Position numbers and translations under genes: made by a program
DNA from: Lineus longissimus
Taxonomy: Eukaryota; Nemertea; Pilidiophora; Heteronemertea; Lineidae
DNA length: 64,000 nt
Direction of reading: 5' to 3'
Assembly: GCF_910592395.1 (NCBI RefSeq)
Contig: NC_088308.1
Coordinates: 23,637,501-23,701,500 of the forward strand
Notes under the pieces: generated by a model
What the model was told of the DNA's origin: nothing
Databases searched by the model: none
The model's input: only the letters and a program-made list of their open reading frames with translations
In this document: positions 1 to 10,895 of the stretch, one piece after another
Layout: each line of letters opens with the position of its first letter
Position numbering within the stretch: position 1 is the stretch's first letter

Positions 1-194
1 TAATTCTCCTTCATTTTGATCATCTCAGTTTCTTTGATGCACTTCATGTTTTGTATCTGAGAAGATCTGTGTAGAAAACGCATTTTCATTACTGTTTGGA
101 GTTGTCTCCATCTTTATTAGGATTCCACTCATACAAATTTTAGGCTGTTTTGATTGTCTTTTGTGATCCTCAGTATCTTTAAAAAAATTTCTAG

Positions 195-2050
195 GGCGAT
201 TGCTAACTGGAGACTGTAATAAGAACATCCACCTTTGGGACCCAAAGCAAGATATGACATGGCATGTTGATCAGAGGCCCTTCATAGGACATACATCATC
301 TGTAGAGGACCTCCAATGGTCTCCGAATGAACAGAGTGTAAGTCATGATGTATATTCATTGGGTGATAATCAATAGCCGCACTTACACCACCTGAAAATG
401 GACCACCAATCTTGGTTCGGGAACCAATGCCGCACCATCGAAAATCCACCAAGCGCTTACACCAGCAATGCAGCTAGTTATAAAATCCGGCTACAGATGG
501 CGCGCAAACAATAAATTGCATGCGCAGAAAGCGCCATTTCGAAAGCGCCGCCTGGAGCCGAACCATCTAACTAGCTAATTGCCGATCCATTTGCGCGTAC
601 ACCACGACAAAGCCGAGCTTTTAACAAGCCAGGCGAATTTGGACCATCAAGCTTGGTGGGACAAATTCGCTCGGCAATTTGTATCGGCAATGGATTGCCG
701 AACCAATTTGTCGCGGCAATGTGGTGGTGTAAGTGCAATTGGTCCACCAATATTTCGTGGTGTAAGCGCAGCTATTATCATGATGGTTTTGTTTGAAGGT
801 TATTATGTGGCTAATAATCTGTGACTGGTAGAGTTCTGCCAAGTATCTAAGATGTGTTTCCGTAGAGTCATATGATAAGGCCTCCTCACGTAACATGTAT
901 AACCCAAATATGATCTACTCATTATCTCATAGCACTGCCCTGATCAGAATGACCATGTACTGCCATGGACAGATTCTGTGGCGACGATAAGATGTACCAA
1001 CCAGTGTTGAAAGACATACAAGTCATTTCTTCACATCCTTGTAGTCAGACTCTTCAGTAAACCATTAATTGCTTATTGCAGGTTTTTGCATCATGTTCTG
1101 TTGACAAGTCGATACGTGTCTGGGATTGTCGAGCTGCGCCTCACAAAGCCTGTATGCTAACAGCAGCAGATGCTCATTTACGAGATGTGAATGTGATCAA
1201 CTGGAATAAGACTGAACCTTTTATTGTATCGGGTGGAGACGATGGTGCTATCAAGGTGTGGGATCTGAGACAAATTCAGGTGGGTGCTGAGAATTGAGGG
1301 AGATATTTACCCTTTGTTTGTTTCATACTGGTATAGTTGATGACTTTCATTATGACGAGAAAAGGGCGAGTGAGGTTTGACCTTGGGACATTTCAAGAAC
1401 AACTCAACTTCAGTACGAAGTGGCATCTTACTGTCCTCCAGTCACTAGGAATTCTACCAACCATAGATTGTATCAACGTCCTTTCCTCTCTCTTCATTTG
1501 ACCCATAATGAACAAAGTGTTGATCAGTCCTGGTGTTTCTAAATTTTGATTGGGTGATATGAATAAAGACTAGCAAATGCTTTTACTTCAATTGTGTACA
1601 GAAAGGCCTAGTGTAAATGTACATGGAGTTTTAGAAAAAAGCATTTGCTAGTCTTTATTCATATCACCCAATGTCATTGCAAGACGACTATCATGAATCA
1701 CTTCTTTGTATTTGTAACTGTGTCTCGTCTCTTTTTTCTAGCATGGGAAACCAGTAGCAACATTCAAACATCACACCGCACCTATAACATCCGTGGAATG
1801 GAATCCAAATGATGCATCTGTGTTTGCAGCTGCTGGTTCAGATAATCAAGTGACTCTGTGGGACTTGGCTATAGAACGTGATCAGGACACTGGCGGAAGC
1901 GAAACTGAGCCAGATGTGCCACCACAGTTATTGTTCATTCACCAAGGACAGAAAGACATTAAGGAAATTCATTGGCATTCACAGTTACCTGGTGTTCTAA
2001 TTACAACTGCTTTGACTGGATTTAATGTCTTTCGGACTATAAGTGTGTAA
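195..2050 (+). CDS. GRWD1: Glutamate-rich WD repeat protein 1, C-terminal half (partial at left edge)
   Basis: Exons 195-337, 1082-1279 and 1742-2050 (stop TAA), with clean GT-AG junctions and continuous frame, encode about 216 C-terminal residues; earlier exons lie to the left of the window. Visible WD signatures include [38 protein letters not shown] and [16 protein letters not shown]. The C-terminus FRTISV is the same ending I know from the vertebrate protein. GRWD1 is a nuclear/nucleolar beta-propeller protein that binds histones and takes part in large ribosomal subunit assembly (yeast Rrb1 is the relative). The acidic N-terminal stretch that gives the family its name is not in view. Intron 1 carries a MITE and intron 2 a perfect inverted repeat. 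Family assignment is very secure; function is from the family. Confidence 0.95.
376..772. mobile_element. MITE with TA target duplication in GRWD1 intron 1
   Basis: The left end GCCGCACTTACACCAC is mirrored at the right end by GTGGTGTAAGCGCAGC, and both ends abut a TA dinucleotide (374-375 and 773-774). The next bases also mirror: TGGACCACCAAT against ATTGGTCCACCAAT. There is no transposase ORF. A ~400-bp non-autonomous element of Tc1/mariner type fits the TA target site, but the superfamily is inferred from that alone. The interior has further copies of 'ggtggt/accacc' blocks. Confidence 0.7.
1549..1672. repeat. Perfect ~36-bp inverted repeat (hairpin) in GRWD1 intron 2
   Basis: The arm at 1549-1584 (beginning ATTGGGTGATATGAATAAAG, continuing through ACTAGCAAATGC) is repeated as an exact reverse complement at 1637-1672. 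A ~52-bp spacer separates them. It could be a young foldback MITE or a structured RNA hairpin in the pre-mRNA. No target-site duplication is evident. Confidence 0.85.
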
Positions 2051-2266
2051 ATGATGAGGAGTGTTTTATCTGTGCTTTGACATTGACTAATAGCATCAGG
2101 ATGTTTGTATCTTTTTCCCCAAGTAAATAATGAGGCACCGGCTGCATGTGTACTTTTAGTCTCTTTTCACCCTTGATTACTTTGTAGTCTTTATGATAAT
2201 AGTTCAGGAATTCAATTGATCAGTGCAAGTGGACTGAGATATCACATCCAAAGAAATTTGGAAAGA

Positions 2267-2272
2267 AATAAA
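2267..2272 (+). other. Probable polyadenylation signal of GRWD1
   Basis: AATAAA lies 217 bp after the GRWD1 stop codon, in AT-rich sequence and before a T-rich stretch. It is the only canonical hexamer before the satellite array begins. Confidence 0.6.
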
Positions 2273-2359
2273 AGTTCATTCTGAATAACTTCTGTCTGGC
2301 TTCTTGTTTTGATTCTTTATTCCTTGACAGTGTCAAAATGAGTTCAAAAATGAATTATT

Positions 2360-5175
2360 CCTCAGATGTTGATTCAGTCTGGGTGTGGTTTTCCCAACCC
2401 TCCCACTGTGTTGGCAAGAGCTGTCCAGAGTGCAGATTTCTTGACCCTCTCACTGTGGACCTGTGGAGCCGACTGGTTTGATTTGGTCTGGGTGTGACTG
2501 TCACAACTCTCCGTCTCTGGCTCTCACCGTCTTGGCAAGATGGTGGAACTGCCAGGCCCAATTAGCTGGGTGTGACTGTCTCAACCCTCTCGCTGCAAAA
2601 GCGAGGCGGTGAGCTGCCAGGTGTAAGACAGTCTGGGTTTGACTCTCAACCCTTTCACTGTGATAGCGAGAAGATGGCCAGCCAGGCTTCGGTCTGGGTG
2701 TGACCGTCTGAACCCCCTCAGCAAGGAGCTGTCAAGCTTGATTCGGTCTGGGTGTGACTGCCCCAACCCTCCGACAGTGTTGGGAAGACTGTGGAGCTAC
2801 TGGGCTTGATTTGGTCCGGGTGTGACTGTCTTAACTCCCTCAGCATGTCGGCAAGACGATGAAGCCGTCCGGCTAGATTCGGTCTGGGTGTGATTGTCTA
2901 AACCCTTTCACTGTGATAGCGAGAAGTTGGTCTGCCCGGCTTGATTTGGACTGGGTGAGATCATCTGAACCCCCTCAGCGAGGAGCTGCCAGGCTTGATT
3001 CGGTCTGGGTGTGACTGTCTCACTGTGATTCTAAGAAGGTGAGCTGCCTGGCTTGATTTGGTCTGGGTGTGACTGTCTAAACTCCCTCAGCATATCGGCA
3101 AGACGGTTAAACTGTCAGGCTAGATTCCGTCTGGGTGTGACTGTCTCACTGTGATTCTAAGACGGTGAGTTGCCAGGCTTGATTTTGTCCGGTTGTGACT
3201 GTCTAAACTCCCTCAGCATGTTGGCAAGACGGTGAAGCTGTCAGGCCGGATTCGGTCTGGGTGTAACTGTCTCACTGTGATTCTAAGAAGGTGAGCTGCC
3301 TGGCTTGATTTGGTCTGGGTGTGACTGTCTAAAACCCCTCCCCGTGCCGGCAAGACGGTGAAGCTGTCAGGCTAGATTCGGTCTGGGTGTGACTGTCTCA
3401 CTACGATTCGAAGAAGGTGTGCTGCCAGGCTTGATTCGGTCTGGGTGTGACTGTCTCACTACGATTCGAAGAAGGTGTGCTGCCAGGCTTGATTTGGTCT
3501 GGGTGTGACTGTCTCAACCGTCTCGCTGTGATAGCGAGACGGTGAGCGGCCAGGTTCAAGACAGTCTGGGTGTGATTGTCTAAACCCTTTCACTGTGATA
3601 GCGAGAAGTTGGTCTGCAAGGCTTGCTTCGGACTGGGTGTGACTGTCTCACTGTGATTCTAAGAAGGTGAGCTGCCTGGCTTGATTTGGTCTGGGTGTGA
3701 CTGTCTAAACACCCTCAGTATGTCGGCAAGACGATGAAGCTGTCAGGCTAGATTCGGTCTGTGTGTGACTGTTCACTGTGATTCTAAGAAGGTGAGCTGC
3801 CTGTCTTGATTTGGTCGGGCTGTGACTGGCTCCACTCCTGCTGTCACCGTGCCAGTCGTCGGTGCCAGTCTTGATTCGGTTTAAACAAGCGCAGAAGCTA
3901 GCTCCACTGTCATAGTGCCAGTAAATGGTGAGAGACGAAGACCAAATCAGGCCTCGCAGTTTTACAGTCTTGCCGACATGCGGTTAGAGCCAGAGTTGAG
4001 ACAGTCACACTGACCCAGACCGAACCAGGCCTGACAGCTCCATCAGGTCCCCCAGAACGGTGAGAGGGTTGAGACCTTCGCACCTAGACCGAATCAGGCT
4101 TGATAGCTTCAACACCTTGCCAACACAATGAGAAAGTTGGGACAGTCACACCGAGATCGAATCAAGCCTGGCAGCTCATCGTCTTGCCAACACGGTGAGG
4201 GGGTTTAGGGAGTCGCATCCAGACCGAATCTAGCGTGGTAGCTTCACTGTCTTGCTGACACGCTGAGGAGATGGAGTCAGTCACACCCTGACCGAATCAG
4301 GCCTTGCAGCTTCACCGTTTTGCTGACACACTGATGGGGTTGAGACAGTCACGACTCGGTCTGGACGAAACTGTCTCCACTCTCTCACTGTGTAGGCAAG
4401 ACAGTGGACATGTCGTCCTTTTTTCGGTTTGGGTGTGACTCTCTCTCGACGCTCTGACCCTGTCGTCAAGAAGGTAGAACTACCAGTACTTTATTCGGTC
4501 TGGTTGTGACTGGCTCAACCATAGCTGTCACTGTGTTGGCAAGACGGTGAACTGGCAGGCTTGATTCAGTCTGGGTGTGACTGTATCAACTAACTCACTG
4601 TGTTTCTAAGACGGAGGAGCTGTCAGGCTTGATTCGGTCTGGGTGTGACTGTCCAAACCGCCTCAGCGTTTAGGCAAGACGGTGGTGCTGCCAGGCTTGA
4701 TTCAGTCTGGGTTTGACTGTATCAACTGTCTCATTGTGTTTCTAAGACGGAGGAGCTGCCTGGCTTGATTCGGTCTGGGTGTGACTGTCCAAACCGCCTC
4801 AGCGTTTAGGCAAGACGGTGGTGCTGCCAGGCTTGATTCGGTCTGGGTTTGACTGTATCAACTGTCTCATTGTGTTTCTAAGACGGAGGAGCTGCCAGGC
4901 TTGATTCGGTCTGGGTGTGACTGTCCAAACCGCCTCAGCGTTCAGGCAAGACGGTGGTGCTGCCAGGCTTGATTCGGTCTGGGTTTGACTGTATCAACTG
5001 TCTCATTGTGTTTCTAAGACGGAGGAGCTGCCAGGCTTGATTCGGTCTGGGTGTGACTGTCCAAACCGCCTCAGCGTTTAGGCAAGACGGTGGTACTACC
5101 AGGCTTGATTCGATTTGGGTGTGACTGTCTCATCTCTCCCACTGTGTTGGCAACACAATGGAGCGGCCAGTCCCG
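2360..5175. repeat. Satellite array 1 (~67-70-bp monomer), direct-inverted-direct
   Basis: Dozens of diverged monomers share the core CTGGGTGTGACTGTCT, then AACCCTCTC, GCAAGACGGTGAGCTGCC and AGGCTTGATTCGGT. Units read forward at about 2360-3890, as reverse complement at about 3938-4354 (for example AGACCGAATCAGGC, GTTGAGACAGTCAC), and forward again to about 5175. From about 4627 to 5100 two monomer types alternate, giving a higher-order repeat of ~136 bp. Four copies begin near 4627, 4762, 4898 and 5034. ORFs inside are chance readings of the repeat. The same family forms array 2 at 52.89-55.86 kb. Confidence 0.95.
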
Positions 5176-5719
5176 ATTCTTTCTTGGTTTGTCCGAGTTA
5201 GCCCAAGACCCACAGATCTTAGGTTGGGCAGTTGTGTATGCATCTATTCTGGGAGTAGTTCACTGATGCATCTTTGGCAGTGCCATGAGACATGTGGAGG
5301 ACATGTGGAGGACCCGGATGGAAGCACCATGTGCCACCTATGGCACATGAATCTGAGAAAAGCATATTGTCACCGATTGTTTGTCTTGGTGACAGTCTAA
5401 CTAAGATGAAAGAGAAATGTGTCAGAAAAAGTTAGAGAAAAAGGCTCTTGGTCTCATTTCATATAATTTAATTGAAAAAAATCTCATAGACGCTCATGTA
5501 CTTTACATTTCAGAACAATGAATAGAGAAAGTACATTGGCTTTGAAAGTAAAATCTAATTGCACTACCCTCTCAAAACATTCTGCAGTGCCTACATCAGA
5601 ACATATAAGCTCATATTTTGTTGATAGCCCATGTGCATGTACCATCCTCTCAGCTTTAAGATATAAAAGCTAAAGACTAGATCACAAGTTTAGAGTGTAC
5701 AGTCCAAAACAGATTTTTT
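5176..5719. other. Gap between satellite array 1 and CIAO3 stop
   Basis: Unique AT-rich sequence, probably the CIAO3 3' UTR and flank (transcription from the right). No canonical AATAAA was found on the minus strand here. The short ORF at 5158-5400 has no recognisable protein. Confidence 0.5.
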
Positions 5720-8700
5720 TCACCACTTCATAGTTAAAGCATTTGTCATTTTCTCCACTTCATGATATTGCGTATGTAACATTTGTTTAGCCTTATCACT
5801 CTCTGGATGTCCCAACCATTCAGCATACAATCTCTCTACTAGTTGGTTACGCAAGGGATCCTCTTTTTCTGGTGTTTTATAAAGATCCTCAAGTCTTTGT
5901 AAAAGTTCTTTTGCCTTTTCATCTCCGTCAGGACGGATTTGACCTCCTCCATTGAGACAGCCTGGAAAAAATGATACTGCCATGAGATGTGAATCTATAA
6001 CACAATGCACAATGCAATGTACATGTAGTAGTCTAACATACATCTATCTTAGGAGACCTTGGACGATTCAGTAACAATCAAGGACAATGTCACAACCACC
6101 TGCGTAACTTTGATACAGAAAATATCTCAATGATCAAACTGACAGCGGTGTTCACAAAATCAAAAATGAAGTTATCGTTGGATTGAATAACTTGGAATAT
6201 CGTCATGCCATTGACTTAGTGAACCACTATTAGCTATTAAGTTGGTTTTCTCTAGCAGCTTACCTGATGGACATGCCATCACTTCAACGAAGTGATATTG
6301 ACATTTCCCTCGCTTGATTTTCTGTACAATATTCTGTATGTTCCGAAATCCATAAGCAAGAGCAAATTTAAGTTTCTCCACTCCATCTACCTCCAAGGTT
6401 ACTTCTTTGAAATCTTGGTTCCTTGAATAAGAAAGAGAACATGTTGTTATTCAGTACAATGTCTCACGTATATTGCTTCAACTTCTTTACATGTCAGGAT
6501 TCAGCACAAAATTCAGCAGTCTTCCAAAAAATAGCTTGGATCTCTCTTTATTCTCTTGGTATGGAACAAAATTCAGACACATTTTAGCATTTAAACTCTT
6601 TACAGAAAGATATTCATATTGGCCAGACAGAGACAACTCTGCAAAGCAAAGCTTGGCCTGTGTGCGATGTCCAGTACAATATTTTCACCAAAGACAAAGT
6701 CACAACCTCTGCGCTCCTCCTTTGTCTGATCCTTCAGCCTGACCAGCAGAGGTTGATTTCACTTCTGAAGACAACTCACCTCAGTGTCTTATATTGCAAT
6801 TGTTCTAGTTGTAGCCCGTACAATTCCTGAGCAGCATACTTAATGATGAACTCAAGATAGCCACCAGATCCTCCACCATCATGCGTCTGAAGTCCATGCT
6901 CTGTGCCACCAAAGCTAGAAATGAAAACAAATTGTCATCCGACTTGTTGTACAGGGCATCTCAAATGACATTACATGTGTTGGTATTTCTGTTATATTGC
7001 AAAATGATTGCAGAACATAGGTGGAAGAAACTGGCTTTGTATCAATGGTTCTCACAGTTGTCTTCCCCAATGTGATTTTCTGGTTCCCTCACCAACACTG
7101 ATTGTACATGCAAGACAGGATATTCATGTATTGACTGTTGGTAGTGTATCATTCTCAGCGAAACAGCACAACAGAACTCCCATACTTACAATGAATCAAA
7201 TGAATGGTTATCATCGACAATATCCCCAAGAGACACACCTTCCTTCTCGAGCATTGTATCCACTTCCACTGAAAAAGAATCAGCAAACCTATTAGACAGT
7301 TAATAAACACTCGATGCAAAACTAATTGTGTACTGTAAGCAAAATCTCCAATATTACATATAGTATAAATGTACTTATACATGATCATATTCTTGTATCC
7401 AAATCTTATAGAAGTTGCTATAAAACTGACAACAGGAAGATTTTCCATATTTTACTTACTAGATGTGATAACACAGTCCACATCTCTAGTGCTGTATAGG
7501 TCACTGTAGAAGTCTTGTCTTGAGGCCTCGAGTTTCTTATCAAAACATGGCATGATGGTGACATGATAAATCTGATCTGGAGTAAGATTTCTAGATGATG
7601 CCAGGAAGTCCTTGACTAGAGATCCCATGACCTGCTGGGGTGACTTCGTGGTAGAAATGTGAGGAAGAATGTAGGACCCATGTGTCTTCTCTGCATAGCA
7701 CACCCAACCTGTTGGGAGAGTAGAATTAAATATTTACATTGGGAAACTCTACATGTATTTCTGACAGGACTGAAGGCAACAGAATACCTCAACAGGAAAA
7801 CTTTTGTACATCAACGAACCATATGTTCTGACAGATATATTTTTGGGGACGACTATCTGAAGTCCTCGATTCAGTATAAAACAGCATTAAGAGTGTGGTT
7901 AATCACTGGGCTCAGTTTTCAGTAATAGTATTGTCACACTCACCTGGACATGCAGAAGCCAGCATTGGCAAAGCTCTTTTGTCATCTTCCTTCCTTTGGA
8001 ATCTTTGGATGAATTCCTTACAGCTTTCAAGAAGACTGAAATTTCTTGAGAATGTTGTGTCAAAGACATACTCAGCACCTGAAAATAGATTGTTTTGAAA
8101 ACACATCACTGAATTAGTCAAAAGACATTGTGTCATTTTGTGCTGAATAACGATACAATCAACTCTCTTTAACAGACAGTGTTGTGGTAAATACGACTCT
8201 CAAATGCATGATTCAAAACATGTCTTTTCAGTGATAGTTAATTCCAAGAAATTCTCAGGCTTACCAAGTTGTTTGAAAAATGCAGTGAGCTTCTTTGCAG
8301 CATTTTCATCAGATAACTTATATTTTGCAGCTAAAGATGCCCTGGCTTGTGGAGATATGGATATCACAACATGTTTGATTACCCCTGGATCCTAAAAAGA
8401 GAAAGAATTGCTCTGATTAATATAACATTGCTTGGCATTGATATCATTATGTGTCAGTAGATTTGACCATTGACTGAGCGGTATGCCTTTGCACCTCAGC
8501 GGAGAAAAATTAAATGAACCGTCTGAATCGTCCAAGAAAAACAATTATTGTTGTGTTTCAATACCTCTGTTTTCCTATTTTGGTCCAAAATTCTGTATAA
8601 CTCATCCTGACTCTGCTGTGTGATGAGGACACTTTCAGCTGAGGTGATACAGCCACTACACGCCAGACAATCATTTAGAGTTATCTTTGCTTTCTCCAAC

Positions 8701-9588
8701 TTTCTTTCTTCTCCATCCTGAAAGAGAATAAAAAATTAGGAATTTATTTGTAAATATGAACATGATAAGATGGATATCAGCACGATGCATTATACATTGA
8801 TTTAAACCAAGATTTGTTGTCTAACTCTAACTATGAAGATAGTGCAAGTAGAACAACTGAGCGGTAGGAAAGTCCAAGTTCTTTATTGCCATCTGACTAT
8901 ATTGTCTTTCTGTTAAGATACAGAATCACATGAAATGAGGCAATATACTCTAGCCAGAATGTGACATCTATTGATAGTTGGGGCCTACCTCGCCTATTTG
9001 CAGGTAACTGCCATCATTCTCAATCTTTATTACTCCAGTTTTCTTTCCTGGTCTTCTCTCAATTTTCACAGGTTTTATGCATTCCTGAAGGCAAAAAGAA
9101 GCTAGTGAGAGTAATTTCAAACTGTGATAAAATCTTATCTGCTGATTTGTGGTGGTGCATGGGAATTTGGGATGAGGCTTCCTCTGACTGGATGGTGCGA
9201 TGATGATATTGATAATGAATATCAGTCAGACGGTCATCCCTACAGTCCATTTCTCCTTTTTTTCTCTATTTGATGTGGACAAGAAAGGCATTGACAATCC
9301 AACAAATCTTTATGTTAACTATTCCCTTTCAGGAAGGTTTCAAACAGCATCAGCTCTCAGTTTACCAGTTTTAAAATACAGCGTCACCTAGCGGATGATA
9401 TTTTTCTGTCACTTTATGGGCAAAAACCGGCCATTAGAGTGTAATATGACATTTGACAGTAAGTGATTATTCAATATGTATACTTGATGAATAGCTTAGC
9501 ATGTAATTATTTGCAACTTAACCTGCGAAGGAGTGATAAAATCGTCTAAATCGGTCAATTGTAGAGCTCCACTGAATCTGGAAGCCAT
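5720..9588 (-). CDS. CIAO3: Cytosolic iron-sulfur assembly component 3 (NARFL/IOP1), complete
   Basis: Ten exons on the minus strand: 9588-9523, 9084-8989, 8717-8565, 8391-8265, 8078-7944, 7708-7460, 7268-7190, 6914-6780, 6421-6264, 5961-5720 (stop TGA). The product is 479 aa, against about 476 in human. The start [17 protein letters not shown] is the conserved N-terminus. It is an Fe-hydrogenase-like protein that bridges early and targeting steps of cytosolic Fe-S assembly, binding CIAO1. Cluster ligands are visible: Cys24 with Cys71, Cys74 and Cys77 (NDCLACSGC) for the N-terminal cluster. For the H-cluster-like site they are Cys in SACPGW, MPCFDKK and MACPSGC. The protein ends in MKW rather than the IRW of the human protein, so the terminal Trp is kept. 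It diverges from MLST8 across a 231-bp shared 5' region. Confidence 0.97.
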
Positions 9589-9819
9589 GTTGTGGATTGT
9601 TCTAAAAGATGGAATTTCCTGAAACATGCTTCTACATCTTTCATTAGTGTACAATGATCAAAGGAATTCACTAAATAAAACTTATTGGTAATAGAAGGAA
9701 GATATGCTATATTTCGGAATATACCAACATTATTCAAAAACTCTTTAATTTTGCCTATACTTTTGTTTCGGTTCAAGGTCCAATGCCACATTTTATGAAA
9801 AATTTCACGAAAAGTTAAC
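9589..9819. promoter_or_regulatory. Shared divergent 5' region of CIAO3 and MLST8
   Basis: Only 231 bp separate the two start codons, which point in opposite directions, so both 5' UTRs and core promoters must fit here (or overlap). No clear TATA box was identified. Bidirectional control is inferred from geometry only. Confidence 0.6.
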
Positions 9820-10821
9820 ATGGATTCAGTGGTTCCAAGTCTTCCTGTTATTTTGGCTACTGGTGGTTATGATCACACAATAAGATTTTGGCAAGCACAC
9901 AGTGGCATTTGCCTGAGGACAGTCCAACATCCAGACTCTGTATCCAATTAAAAAACGTTGCTATTTCGTGCTGATTCACACCTTTTTGGTTGTCACTTTT
10001 TCATACACAGAAATTTACACTACAGATACACTACACTGTATTACACAAACAGGCTACAGGGTGTCCCAAAATTGGTAAAAATGAAATTCAGTTTTGCTAT
10101 TTTTCTGCTCTTCCCTGCTCTTCCCTTTCTCAGGGACAGAATGACTGTTTCTATTGTACATCATCAGAACATGCTGCTTATGATATCTTTACATGGTAAT
10201 GTGTTGGCTAGTTCTGAGTGACAGTCATCATCATCATGGTCATGATAATCATCATATGATCATTTTATATTTCTATCGTTACTTGGGCACATTCGCATTG
10301 TTTATTCAACTTTCCTTAACAGCTACTTTACAGCAGGTGAATTCTCTAAAGATAACTCCAGACCGACAACTTATAGCAGCTGCTGGTAGGTTCAACTAGT
10401 AGAAGTGAAAATATACTCTCACTAACTTGTACTCCACGGTCAATCAGTGTACATGTCGTCTGAATATGGTATACTTGCCAGTCTTAAGAAATCTGGTGCA
10501 CATTGTGGCCCCAGTCTGAAAATTTATGGTCAATTGTCAAAGTCTAAAGCAGATTTTTGAAGGTAAACTTTAATTTTTTTTTGTTAGGATACCAGCACAT
10601 CCGTATGTACGACCTGAATTCCAACAACCCAAACTTTATCATAAACTACGATGGTATTTCAAAGAATGTCACAGCAGTAGGCTTCCATGAAGACGGCAAG
10701 TGGATGTACACAGGTGGTGAAGATAATTCAGCAAGAATATGGGACCTCAGGTAATAAAACCTTGCTTTTTAGCTCACCTCTTAGCAGAGGTGAGCTTATC
10801 CCATACCGTGGCGTCCGTCGT

Positions 10822-10895
<74 letters not shown>

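Noticed and set aside
2360-5175. CRISPR-like regular repeats
   Set aside because: Units are contiguous diverged tandem monomers without unique spacers, in an animal genome; this is a satellite.
5158-5400. 80-codon ORF at the edge of satellite array 1
   Set aside because: Starts inside the satellite and has no family signature.
10034-10080. CAGGGTGTCCCAAAAT, resembling a mariner terminus
   Set aside because: No matching inverted end or transposase within MLST8 intron 1; a 14-base match alone is weak. A similar GGGTGTCTCAAGG occurs near 59306, also alone.
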